Origin: Actinomadura rubrisoli | GTDB lineage: Bacteria; Actinomycetota; Actinomycetes; Streptosporangiales; Streptosporangiaceae | Length of the DNA: 42,714 nucleotides | Reading direction: 5' to 3' | Assembly (NCBI RefSeq): GCF_004349215.1 | Contig: NZ_SMKU01000037.1 | Span: 1-42,714, forward strand | In this document: positions 27,762 to 35,826 of the stretch, piece by piece | Layout: every line of letters starts with the position of its first letter | How positions within the stretch are numbered: position 1 is the first letter of the stretch | The notes under the pieces: model-generated | Databases searched by the model: none | Seen by the model: the letters and a program-made list of their open reading frames with translations, nothing else | What the model was told of the DNA's origin: nothing | Made by a program: the position numbers and the translations under genes

Positions 27762-29029
27762 CGGGCCTCCGTCCGGTGGTCGCGGGCTCGGGTGATCAGC
27801 GATGCGGCCGCGAGCAGCGCGGCCGTGAGGGCGGCGGCGAAGGTCCACACGGCGGCGTCGCCCTCGGCGGCCGTCCAGACCGCGCCGAAGGCCACCGCGC
27901 CGAGGGCGCGCCCGCCCGCCACCGCCGCCTGGACGACGGAGATCCCGGTCGCCGTCAGCTCGGCGGGCAGCAGCGGCGCGGCCGCCGCGGGCAGCACGCC
28001 GTCGGTCGCCGCGTAGTAGGCGCCGAGGAACACCAGGCACAGCGCGGCACCGGCGGCACCGCCCGCGAGGATCGCGGTGAGGTAGGCGCACAGCAGCAGG
28101 CCGTACCCGGTGGTGAAGACGCGGTTCCTGCCGTACCGGTCGGAGACCCGGCCGAGCGGCACGGCCAGGGCGAGGTAGACCAGGCTCGTGCAGACGAACA
28201 GCAGCGGGAACCAGCGGATCGTGACCGAGTCGTTGCGCAGCAGGACGAGGTAGAGGAAGCCGTCGCCGATCGTCGCCGCCGACAGCACGGCCGCGGCGCA
28301 CAGCAGCCGCCGGAACCCGCCGATCCGCAGCAGCTCCGCGACGTCTCGGAGCGAGACCGGCCGCTTCCCCTCGCGCGCGCCCGGCGCACCGGTCTCAGGC
28401 ACGCCGCGTGCGTCCGCGCGGCGTTCCGGGACGCGGTGGACGAACAGCAGCACGCCCAGGACGGCGACGCAGAACGAGACGACGAAGACCATGTCGAAGT
28501 CGCCCGGCGCGAGCGCGAGCAGGCCGAACGCGACGACGGGCCCGAGCAGCGCGCCCGTCGCGTCCAGGGCCCGGTGCACGCCGAAGGACCTGCCGAGCCG
28601 GTCCCGCGGACCCGCGGTGGCGATGAGCAGGTCGCGCGGCGCGGTCCGCAGCCCCTTGCCCGCGCGGTCCACGCCCACCGCCGCCGACAGCGCCCCCGCG
28701 CCCGCCACCGGGAGCAGCATCAGCTTGGCGGCGGCCCCGAGGGCGTACCCCGCGCCCGCCACGAGCTTGGGACGGCGCAGCCGGTCGGCGAAGAAGCCGC
28801 CGAGCAGCCGCACCACGACGGTCGCGCCCTGGTAGAGGCCGTCCAGCAGCCCGTACGCCAGGGGAGTGAGCCCCAGGGCGAGGGTCGCGTACAGCGGCAG
28901 GACGGCCGTCACCATCTCGGTGGAGACGTCGGTGATCAGGCTCACCAGGCCGAGCACGACGACGACCCGGGGCACCCGGGCCGTCGTCGGTCTCGCACCG
29001 TGCGGGATGTCGCGTACTGATACGTACAC
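27758..29029 (-). CDS. MFS transporter (12-helix type)
   Basis: A 423-residue integral membrane protein with about 12 hydrophobic helices. SLITDVSTEMVTAVLPLY begins helix 1; GFFADRLRRPKLV is the motif A loop; DRAGKGLRTAPRDLLIA is a signature of a subgroup of bacterial MFS proteins. GTG 29029 was chosen because GGAGG lies four bases upstream and the longer frame upstream is low-complexity Ser/Thr/Pro sequence. It is the middle gene of the operon, 52 bases after the dimethylformamidase-like gene. The substrate is unknown. Confidence 0.85.
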   Translation of the reverse strand: MYVSVRDIPHGARPTTARVPRVVVVLGLVSLITDVSTEMVTAVLPLYATLALGLTPLAYGLLDGLYQGATVVVRLLGGFFADRLRRPKLVAGAGYALGAAAKLMLLPVAGAGALSAAVGVDRAGKGLRTAPRDLLIATAGPRDRLGRSFGVHRALDATGALLGPVVAFGLLALAPGDFDMVFVVSFCVAVLGVLLFVHRVPERRADARGVPETGAPGAREGKRPVSLRDVAELLRIGGFRRLLCAAAVLSAATIGDGFLYLVLLRNDSVTIRWFPLLFVCTSLVYLALAVPLGRVSDRYGRNRVFTTGYGLLLCAYLTAILAGGAAGAALCLVFLGAYYAATDGVLPAAAAPLLPAELTATGISVVQAAVAGGRALGAVAFGAVWTAAEGDAAVWTFAAALTAALLAAASLITRARDHRTEAR

Positions 29030-29081
29030 GTGGCCTCCGGAGGAAACCAGCGGGTGGGCGTCGTCGAAGGGCGGTTTCGGG

Positions 29082-31535
29082 TCAGCCGGTGCCCGGCAGC
29101 GGCTTGTCGGCGGAGAAGGCGTCCAGGACGTTCCCGGTGATGGTGGCGATGTCGTTGTCGTACTTGTTGTAGAACAGGCTGCCGGCCCAGGAGATGGAGC
29201 TGGCCGAGAAGACCGCGCCTCCCTTGGGGTACTGGGTAAGGGTGACGTCACCGCGGACGAGCCAGTTGACGGTGCCGCCCTCCATCAGGTTGGCGGTGTT
29301 GTTCTCCTCCTTGACGAACATGTACTCGTCGCCGAAGCCGGTGCCCGAGGCCAGGACGATCGTGTTGTCGGCGGTGCCCAGGCCGTAGTCGGCGCGGTCG
29401 ACCTCCTCGCCCATCGGTCCGCCCGGGCTTTGCAGGGAGACGAAGTCTCCGATGGGGCCGGTGGCCTTGACGCCGTCGAAGACCCAGGCCGCCCTGGGGC
29501 CGCGGCTCTCGGGCGTGCGGTCCAGCGGGCGGCTGTACATGCCGGTGCCCATGCGGGAGCCGAAGCCCTGGGCGGTGAAGCCGACGCCGACCAGCTGCTG
29601 CGGGGGCCGGCCGCGGAAGCGCCACAGGCCGCCGTACTCGCCGGTGGTGCTGTGGTAGTACTCGCCGGGTGCGCCCTGCCAGGCTTCGGTGCCGTCGTGG
29701 CGGCGCAGCTCGGAGTAGGTGCCGGTGCGGTCGAGCGGGGTGACCCAGTAGAAGCCGTTGCCGCCCAGGTACATCATGCGGCCGCCGTCGTTCAGCCAGC
29801 CCTGCATGGCGTCGAGCATGGATTCCGAGGTGTACTCGGGATGGCTGCCGGTGAGGACGACCTTGTAGTCGTCCAGCAGCTTCCTGCCCTCCTTATGCAG
29901 ATCGTGGTCGGTGATGTAGTCGACGGTGCGGCCGGTGGACTCCAGCCAGTCGGTGATGTGGGTGTCGGCCTCGAACTGCCACGGCCTGCCCTCGCCCTTG
30001 CTCCCCGTGGAGTACGGGCGCATGTTGTTCATCGGACGCAGCCGCGACGAGTAGACCACGCCGCTGCCGTCGGTGTGCCGGGAGTACTGGCTCAGCCCGT
30101 TCGAGAAGTTGCCCGTCACGCCGTAGGCCAGGTAGCTGAACGTCGGCACCAGCAGCGCGACCTTCGAGCCCGGCTTGCCCTGCTTGGGACGGACGACGAA
30201 TGTGGCGTGGTAGACGCGCCCGCCCGCCTCCAGCTTGGCCGCGTACACGCCGCTGCGGGCGTCGGCGGGCACCCGCCAGGTGAAGCTGGGCTCCCAGGCG
30301 GCGTCGCCCAGGTCGTCGTCGTGGAAGTACATCGCCCCGTACTGGTCGCGCGCCCGGGTGTAGTTCTGCTCGTCGGCCTTCCAGTTGTGGCCGGTGACGG
30401 CCCGGACCGGCAGGTTGACCGCGCGGCCGCGCAGCCGGTTGCCGGAGGTGTCCACGACCTGGTCGGTGTCCATCTTCTGGGAGAAGTCGAAGGCCGCCAC
30501 CGCCCCGTCGGCCTGTCCGCCGCGTCGCAGGGCGGCGATCTCCTTGTCGTCCAGTGCCCGGTCGAACACGCGCGGGGCGTCGACCTTGCCGTTGTAGAAC
30601 CCGGCCGGCTTGCCCCCGCCGCCCTGGTAGGCGGCGATCAGCAGCGGGGCCTTGGCGTTCTTCAACCCGCGGGCCCCGATCGTCCGGGTGACGACGGCCT
30701 CGGAGTCGTTGGGGTGGCCGGTCAGCGGATTCTGGTACAGCTTCACCTTGCCGGTCCCGGCGTCATAGGTGACCGCGGCGAAGTACCAACCGGAGGAGTT
30801 CACATGCTGCGGCCGGACGCCGCCGCCGGGCTCGACGCCCCGCAGCGCCGGAGCCCACGGCTTCAGCTTCACGCCGGTGCTCGCGGTGTGGGCGCGCCCG
30901 GACCGGTCGGCCAGCCGCACGCCCAGCCCGCCGTCCCGGTCCACGACCATGCCGTACCCGGCCTGGTCCTCCTCCGACCACTTGGTCACGATCCCCTGCA
31001 CCGCACCCGTGCCGACCGGGGTCCGCTTGTAGGCGATGGGGTTGAGCTTGGAACCGGGGACGGTCGTCGGCGCGATCCACGCCGCGATGGTGAAGCTCCC
31101 GTCCGGCCGCAGGGCGTCACTGTCGGGGACGGTCACGTGCGAGCCCAGCGGCAGCGTCTGATACCGGCCCGGGTACTCCTTGTTCACCTCGGACGGGACG
31201 ACCTGCTCCTTGATCCCCGGCCCGCGCGGATCCGCGTCGCCGTGCACCACCCGCACGATCGTCGCCCGGAACGCCGGGCTCTTGGTGCTCACCCGGACCT
31301 TCACGGACTCGCCCGGCTGGACGGACATCCGGTCCGCGTACCCGCTGATCCCGAGGCTGTCCAGCGCCTCCTGAGGCGTCGTCGGGTCGGCCGGGAGCGG
31401 GGGCGGGTCGACCTTCGGGGTCTCGGGCCGCTCCGCCGTCGCCCCCGCCCCGGCGGACAGGGGCCCGGACCCGCCGGCCACGGCGGCCAACACCGCGATC
31501 ACCAGGGTCGTCACCGCTCGACTGCGCGCAATCAC
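29082..31535 (-). CDS. Exported protein with LamG-like and N,N-dimethylformamidase beta-like domains
   Basis: An 817-residue protein. A Sec signal follows GTG 31535 (preceded by GGAGAGG); the mature protein would be extracellular. Residues ~110-340 look like a concanavalin/LamG fold (SFTIAAWIAPTT, GWYFAAVTYD, GKVDAPRVFDRALDDKEIAAL). Residues ~380-817 match the large-subunit catalytic region of N,N-dimethylformamidase: VPTFSYLAYG (about 464-472), GEGRPWQFEADTHITDWLE, YKVVLTGSHPEY (Glu near 567) and GGRMMYLGGNGFYW. The known enzyme uses a 2-Tyr-1-carboxylate mononuclear iron; the FSYLAY tyrosines and SHPE glutamate are candidate ligands. There is no small-subunit gene nearby. The substrate is probably an amide, but this is unproven. 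Confidence 0.78.
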   Translation of the reverse strand: MIARSRAVTTLVIAVLAAVAGGSGPLSAGAGATAERPETPKVDPPPLPADPTTPQEALDSLGISGYADRMSVQPGESVKVRVSTKSPAFRATIVRVVHGDADPRGPGIKEQVVPSEVNKEYPGRYQTLPLGSHVTVPDSDALRPDGSFTIAAWIAPTTVPGSKLNPIAYKRTPVGTGAVQGIVTKWSEEDQAGYGMVVDRDGGLGVRLADRSGRAHTASTGVKLKPWAPALRGVEPGGGVRPQHVNSSGWYFAAVTYDAGTGKVKLYQNPLTGHPNDSEAVVTRTIGARGLKNAKAPLLIAAYQGGGGKPAGFYNGKVDAPRVFDRALDDKEIAALRRGGQADGAVAAFDFSQKMDTDQVVDTSGNRLRGRAVNLPVRAVTGHNWKADEQNYTRARDQYGAMYFHDDDLGDAAWEPSFTWRVPADARSGVYAAKLEAGGRVYHATFVVRPKQGKPGSKVALLVPTFSYLAYGVTGNFSNGLSQYSRHTDGSGVVYSSRLRPMNNMRPYSTGSKGEGRPWQFEADTHITDWLESTGRTVDYITDHDLHKEGRKLLDDYKVVLTGSHPEYTSESMLDAMQGWLNDGGRMMYLGGNGFYWVTPLDRTGTYSELRRHDGTEAWQGAPGEYYHSTTGEYGGLWRFRGRPPQQLVGVGFTAQGFGSRMGTGMYSRPLDRTPESRGPRAAWVFDGVKATGPIGDFVSLQSPGGPMGEEVDRADYGLGTADNTIVLASGTGFGDEYMFVKEENNTANLMEGGTVNWLVRGDVTLTQYPKGGAVFSASSISWAGSLFYNKYDNDIATITGNVLDAFSADKPLPGTG

Positions 31536-31747
31536 TCGATCACCTCTCCACTGGCCCTGGACCCTGGACGCACTTGGACGGTGTACCGCCTCACCGGTCA
31601 CCGAAGACGTGATCTCAAATTAGGACGAAGGGGAGGAAGCTCCTAGAGTGCGTATATCGGTCAGAGGACCGAAAGTGGCGCACCGGGCCTGCCGTTGCGC
31701 CCGGAATTCCATCGCCGCCCCTCGCCGCCGTGGCTAGCATCGGCCGT

Positions 31748-32248
31748 ATGGACGAGTTCCTCGGCTGGGGCGTCGCCGCGAACGTCGTCCAGGAACGGCT
31801 CGCCGGGCCCGACCTGGAGGTCCGGCGCGGGCTCAAGCATTTCGCCGGTGGCGCCAAGGTGTGGATATCGCTGCCGTTCAGCGGCGACGGCGGCGAGCGC
31901 CTGTACGTCGTCGGACGGCACCGCGGCAGCCACCGGTACATCCGGATCATCATCCAGTCGTGCCATCTCGAACACGCACGCGCCAAGGCCGTCTACAGCC
32001 CGGCGGTCCACCGGCTCCTGGCCGAGCCGGTGGCACGGATGCTGTTCGACTCCGAGGAGGACGCGGCCGACTGGGCGGCGCACCTGAACACCCGGGGAAT
32101 CGAGGCCCACTTCGACGGCCGGCGCTGGTACTGGGTGCCGGACCCTCCGCCGATGGAGTTCGAACTCGACGGCAAGACGTACTACCTCGCACATTTCAAC
32201 CACCGCCGGGCGCGCTACTCGTCACTGCCCCCTCCCCACGAGCCCTGA
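31748..32248 (+). CDS. Conserved-looking hypothetical protein
   Basis: A 166-residue soluble protein without recognised domain. It reads as a real gene: normal codon bias, charged and aromatic residues spread evenly, and a plausible alpha/beta pattern (MDEFLGWGVAANVVQERL, AKVWISLPFSG, LYVVGRHRG, YIRIIIQSC, RRWYWVPD, FELDGKTYYLAHF). ATG 31748 is preferred over a GTG at 31730. It diverges from the dimethylformamidase-like operon across about 210 bases. I do not recognise a function. Confidence 0.55.
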   Translation: MDEFLGWGVAANVVQERLAGPDLEVRRGLKHFAGGAKVWISLPFSGDGGERLYVVGRHRGSHRYIRIIIQSCHLEHARAKAVYSPAVHRLLAEPVARMLFDSEEDAADWAAHLNTRGIEAHFDGRRWYWVPDPPPMEFELDGKTYYLAHFNHRRARYSSLPPPHEP

Positions 32249-32279
32249 CAGCGAACGCGGCTGAATGGTCGTGAGCTGG

Positions 32280-32600
32280 GGTGTTCATCGGCCAATGATC
32301 TCTCGCTATGGCAGTGGCGGGCGTGGGCCTGGTGGCGTCGTTGCCAGTTCGACCAGCGCAGATCGTGTCCGGGCGGTGCGCGCCGGGTGGCGGCCAACCG
32401 GGCCATGAGGCGCTGGACCTCGGCCAGGGTCAGCGGGATGAGGCCGGACTCGGTGGGGTGGGCGGCAGCGGCGGAACGGTTGCGGCGGATCAGCAGCCAC
32501 CGTTATCGGGCCCGGGCCCGGCTGACGGCACGGTCGATGTCGATCAGTGCCCACTGGCAGAACCGCTGTCCCTTGGCGCCGGGGTCGATGGGCAGGCCGC
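32280..32600 (-). pseudogene. IS701-like transposase remnant (C-terminal part, stop and deletion)
   Basis: The reverse strand encodes, in one frame, GAKGQRFCQWALIDIDRA, then an in-frame TAA, RWLLIRRNRS, a jump, and SGLIPLTLAEVQRLMARL followed by LRWSNWQRRHQAHARHCH. Streptomycete IS701-family DDE transposases carry the same order of motifs (GAKGxRxYxWAxID, HRWLLxRRN, GLIPLTxxEIxxLxA, WSxWRRRHQARAR). The segment between RWLLIRRN and GLIPLT, which normally holds about 80-100 residues including the last catalytic Glu, is missing. It is therefore a dead fragment; its boundaries are approximate. It marks the left edge of a decayed accessory stretch. Confidence 0.6.
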
Positions 32601-32782
32601 ATTCAGCGTGCTGGACCGCCGCGACCGTACTGGGGATGACAGTCCGCTCGACCTGACCTCCATAGACCTGCACAGCAAAGCCCTGCCCGGGACGCCAAGG
32701 TCAAAGGTGTCCCGGGCGGCCGGTCAGCGACGTGGCTGGTTTCCCGTGTGCCTTTGTAGGTGAGAGGAGGCACCCTTTGTCC

Positions 32783-32832
32783 GGTGCGACATGCTCGTAA
32801 AGCGCGACAGGTTCCTAAAGCGCGACATGTTC
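32783..32832. repeat. Tandem ~18-bp repeats
   Basis: TAAAGCGCGACAGGTTC (32798-32814) is followed after one base by TAAAGCGCGACATGTTC (32816-32832). A degenerate third unit (GGTGCGACATGCTCG, 32783-32797) lies just before. Multiple short terminal repeats of this kind occur at ends of some insertion sequences (for example the IS21 group), so this may be a remnant element end (inference). Confidence 0.5.
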
Positions 32833-33141
32833 GCGGCCCGGTGCCCCTTGGCGCGGGTGGCGCGACGAGCGTTACTTGAGGGTAGGTGTCCCGGCCGACG
32901 CCGTGGAGGGTGCAGATGACCGGTCGGTACCGGCGGGCCGTGCATTGTTGAGCCAAAACAGGACCGGGTCGACCATGGCAATCGACCAGCAAGAAGGGAG
33001 ATGGGCAGTACCGGTGACCACCGGCCCGACCAGCGCGGCCTCCGATACTGCCACCACGACCACAGCCTCGTTACAGGTCAGCGCCGACGCCGGTGACTAT
33101 CCCGCAGCGACCTCGACAACGTTCGCTTGAGAGGAAGGAGC
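32833..33141. other. Gap without a convincing gene
   Basis: This stretch lies between the tandem repeats and the decayed remnant at 33142. A 51-codon plus-strand frame (ATG 32975 to TGA 33130, Thr/Ala/Ser-rich) is present but has no recognisable homology. Composition is less GC-rich than the core regions. Confidence 0.35.
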
Positions 33142-33411
33142 GTGGAAGAGTACCGAATTCCCCAGGGGCGGCTTCCCGTCCAGCACGGTGGACATCGCGC
33201 TGGGCCACATCCACAGCTTCGTGCAGTTGTTCGTGCACACCCGCGGCCTGTCGGCGCAGCAAGCCATCGACGAATGTGCGCGGATGAGCGAAAGACCTGG
33301 TCCGCAGATACCAGGAAGCCGAACAGGAACTGAGCGCGCTGATTCCCGATACCTCACGGCAGCGAGCACAGATTGGGCGGGCTTTCAAGTTGTTCACATG
33401 AACCGGCAACC
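33142..33411 (+). pseudogene. Frameshifted remnant, possibly a class I terpene synthase C-terminus
   Basis: GTG 33142 has AAGGAG upstream and opens with VEEYRIPQ. A shift leads into a frame reading TVDIALGHIHSFVQLF, then HTRGLSAQQAIDECARMSE. A second shift near 33292 leads into KDLVRRYQEAEQELSALI, ending in KLFT and a TGA at about 33411. The pattern of VEEY, a GxxHSxVQLF helix, GLSxQxAID and a helical C-terminus resembles the last helices of class I terpene synthases. The NSE and DDxxD motifs are missing. The neighbouring P450 fits a terpene pair. Identification is tentative. Confidence 0.35.
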
Positions 33412-33428
33412 AAAGCGACGGTGAAGAC

Positions 33429-34742
33429 GTGAGTGCATCTCTCAATAGCGGTTTGTTTGATTCCAGACTACCGCAAGGACCCAGGCTCGATGCCCATGCC
33501 TGGCTGGATTTCGAGCGGCGGCAGCCACAATCATTGGAGGAGCTCCAAGCGCGATATGGGCCCATGTTCACGGTTTGGTCCGAGGGTAGGGCTCCGCGTG
33601 TCTACGTCGCAGATCCAGCCGCACTACGCCAAGTCTTCATCTCCCACGGCACCGACCTTCGGGCACAGGGACCGAGTCTGTTCAAAGATCTGATCGGCCG
33701 TCGATCACTGGCCTTCCAAAATGGAGAATCCCACCGCCGCGCACGTCACATACTCGGACGTGCGCTGGCAGCCCAGGATCATCGCAATCAGGCAGAGATA
33801 ATCGCCGGCATCACGCGGGCGCAGATTTCCCGCCAACGCCAGATCCCGCTCGATGCCTTCACAAGCGACCTGACCCGTAAGATCATCATTTCGCTGCTAT
33901 TCGGAGAAGCCGCGCAAAGTCGCTGCACGCAATTGCCGGACCAGCTCGAACGTTCCATGACGAGCTTGCACAATCGCTACAGCGCCGAACTCGTGGGAGA
34001 CCGCCACCAGGCCCTCTGGGCTCATCGGGCCTTCACGCGGGCACGTCGGGCCCTCCGGGAGACACTCCTGGAAGAGATCAAGGCCGCGCGGCGTGCGCCC
34101 TCGCCCTCAAGCATTCTCGCCACGCTCCTGGACGGCTCAGAGGGCCAGGACCTCTCCAACGAGGAACTCCGCATGCATCTGATGACACTACTCGTCGCCG
34201 GTCACGAGACCACCTCTGCAGCCCTTTCCTGGGCATTGCTGCACGCCACAAGCCAGCCGCACTATGTCAACAAGATCCGTGAGGAAACCTGGCACCAACC
34301 CGTCGCGACCTACCCCACAACGCCTTTCCTGCAAGCCTACTGCCACGAAGTCCTACGGCACACATCACCCGTTCCCAATGGCCACACCCGCCGTACCCTG
34401 CGGGAACTGAACATAGCCAAGTACACCTTCCCGTCCGGCACCGAACTGTGCCCCTGCATACACAACTTGCACCACAACCATCGCCTCCATCAGCAACCAG
34501 ACCACTTCCGCCCCGAACGTTTCCTCAACGCCGCTACGAACACCGACACCTACCTCCCCTTCGGAATCGGCTCCAGAAGATGCCTGGGCGAGTCACTGGC
34601 CATGCAAGAACTCGCCATCGCGGTCGCGATCACCACGCACCATCCTGACCTGAAAATCGAGGCCCCCGAAACCGCAAACCCCGAAAAGGTATCCATGGGG
34701 CCAACAATCCGCACACCCGATTCAATGATCCTTCGGACCTGA
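33429..34742 (+). CDS. Cytochrome P450
   Basis: A 437-residue heme monooxygenase read from GTG 33429. Landmarks are the I-helix AGHETT (257-262, oxygen activation), ExxR as EVLR (307-310), PERF (362-365), and the heme-thiolate loop FGIGSRRCLGES with Cys385. It has no membrane anchor, so a soluble bacterial enzyme relying on external ferredoxin is expected; no redox partner gene is nearby. Its base composition is clearly lower in GC than the surrounding genes, and it follows a possible terpene synthase remnant and a transposase fragment. It looks horizontally acquired. The original substrate may have been a terpene (inference). Confidence 0.9.
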   Translation: MSASLNSGLFDSRLPQGPRLDAHAWLDFERRQPQSLEELQARYGPMFTVWSEGRAPRVYVADPAALRQVFISHGTDLRAQGPSLFKDLIGRRSLAFQNGESHRRARHILGRALAAQDHRNQAEIIAGITRAQISRQRQIPLDAFTSDLTRKIIISLLFGEAAQSRCTQLPDQLERSMTSLHNRYSAELVGDRHQALWAHRAFTRARRALRETLLEEIKAARRAPSPSSILATLLDGSEGQDLSNEELRMHLMTLLVAGHETTSAALSWALLHATSQPHYVNKIREETWHQPVATYPTTPFLQAYCHEVLRHTSPVPNGHTRRTLRELNIAKYTFPSGTELCPCIHNLHHNHRLHQQPDHFRPERFLNAATNTDTYLPFGIGSRRCLGESLAMQELAIAVAITTHHPDLKIEAPETANPEKVSMGPTIRTPDSMILRT

Positions 34743-34772
34743 ACCCACCGGCGAGGAGAAGGCCGACAAGAC

Positions 34773-34795
34773 CGGCAGATCTCGGAGATCTGCCG
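34773..34795. terminator. Palindromic hairpin after the P450
   Basis: CGGCAGATCT (34773-34782) and AGATCTGCCG (34786-34795) form a perfect 10-bp stem with a CGG loop, 31 bases after the P450 stop. There is no T tract. It is a likely terminator, or a protein-binding palindrome. Confidence 0.5.
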
Positions 34796-35087
34796 TGTCG
34801 ATCCGGATCGTCGGCTGGATCATCGGCCGCCCATGAGGGCTCCGCGCGTGTCGATGGCGGTGATGCACTGAGCGGGCGTTTACGTAGACTTGGTGGGAAC
34901 GAGTCTTTTGCGGCCAAGGGCTTGTGATGCACTTCGCGCTAGTCGTCGCACATCCACAGCCGGCACTTGTGGTCCGCGATTGCCGCCTTCAGCGGCTTGG
35001 CCTGCCGAAGCGGATTGCCGACGATGCGCCATGCCTGGCGGCTTATCTGTGCCCAGTCCGCGTCGACCCTGCGAATGCGTGGCCGGT
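34796..35087. other. Gap with a short unassigned minus-strand frame
   Basis: No confident gene was found here. The reverse strand from about 35096 down to a TAG near 34943 is open and reads WAQISRQAWRIVGNPLRQAK and then DHKCRLWMCDD. It overlaps the end of the SDR gene by a few bases. It has protein-like composition but no recognised family, so it may be the tail of a decayed gene. Confidence 0.3.
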
Positions 35088-35774
35088 CTACCACGGGACG
35101 GTTTCGCCGTGGCGGTTCAGGAACCGCAGGCCGGGGGCGCCGACCTGGGCTTCGAGGACGTCGACGACGGCCGGGATGCTGTCCCGGGGGAGGAGGGGCG
35201 CGCCGGGCCCGCCGAGCGGGGTCTGGTTGTGGCCGGGGTCGATGAGCAGCTTGGTGTGCCCGTCGTCGGCATGGCGGTTGGCGTAGCTGCGCATCAGCTG
35301 GTTGAGCGCGGCCTTGCTGGCCTTGTAGAGCTCGAAGCCGTCCTCGGTGTTCCGCGAGATGCTGCCCTGCTCGGAGGACATGACCGCGACGGTGCCGCCG
35401 GGCGCGACGAGCCCGCGGAGGGCCTCAAGGGCGCGGAGCGGGCTCAACGCGTTGGTGATCATCACTTCGGTGAACATCTCGGTCGAGACCTCGTCGATCG
35501 GCAGATCGCCCCGGTCGATCGCGGCGTTGACGAAGAGCAGGTCGAGCCGGCGGCCTTCCAGGCGTTCGCGCAGAGCGGCCAGCTTCTCGGAGCTTGTCAT
35601 CTCCAGCGATTCGACCTCCAGCCGTCCATGCGAGGCGTCGGCGTCGGCTTGCAGCTCGCCGCCGCTCTGGCGCGTGGTGGCGATGACCCGCCGGCCGCGT
35701 CGAGCGAGCTCGTTGGCGAGGACGAGGCCCAGACCTCGGGAGGCTCCGATGATGAGGGCTTGGCGGTTGGACAT
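35088..35774 (-). CDS. Short-chain dehydrogenase/reductase
   Basis: A 228-residue SDR. The Rossmann motif is GASRGLG (10-16), the FVNAA segment corresponds to NNAG, Ser133/134 is the catalytic serine, and YKASK supplies Tyr150 and Lys154. It would reduce or oxidise a carbonyl/alcohol with NAD(P)H. ATG 35774 is used. A GTG at 35783 has GGAG at better spacing and would add three residues, so the start is uncertain. The gene diverges from a TetR regulator, and a 25-bp operator lies between them, so it is very likely that regulator's target. Confidence 0.85.
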   Translation of the reverse strand: MSNRQALIIGASRGLGLVLANELARRGRRVIATTRQSGGELQADADASHGRLEVESLEMTSSEKLAALRERLEGRRLDLLFVNAAIDRGDLPIDEVSTEMFTEVMITNALSPLRALEALRGLVAPGGTVAVMSSEQGSISRNTEDGFELYKASKAALNQLMRSYANRHADDGHTKLLIDPGHNQTPLGGPGAPLLPRDSIPAVVDVLEAQVGAPGLRFLNRHGETVPW

Positions 35775-35797
35775 GGCGGACACATTCACTCCATGTT

Positions 35798-35822
35798 TAG
35801 ACGAGACGTTGCGTCTAGTCTA
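35798..35822. promoter_or_regulatory. Palindromic TetR operator between SDR and tetR
   Basis: The left arm is TAGAC (35798-35802), G, AGACG (35804-35808). The centre is TTG. The right arm is CGTCT (35812-35816), A, GTCTA (35818-35822). The arms are exact inverse complements except at one position. The operator ends four bases before the tetR ATG. TAGTCT at 35816-35821 could be a -10 for a leaderless tetR mRNA, so binding would block both genes (inference). Confidence 0.7.
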
Positions 35823-35826
35823 CGTC

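Noticed and set aside
32783..32832. CRISPR or origin iterons
   Set aside because: There are only two or three units, no unique spacers, and no replication gene nearby.
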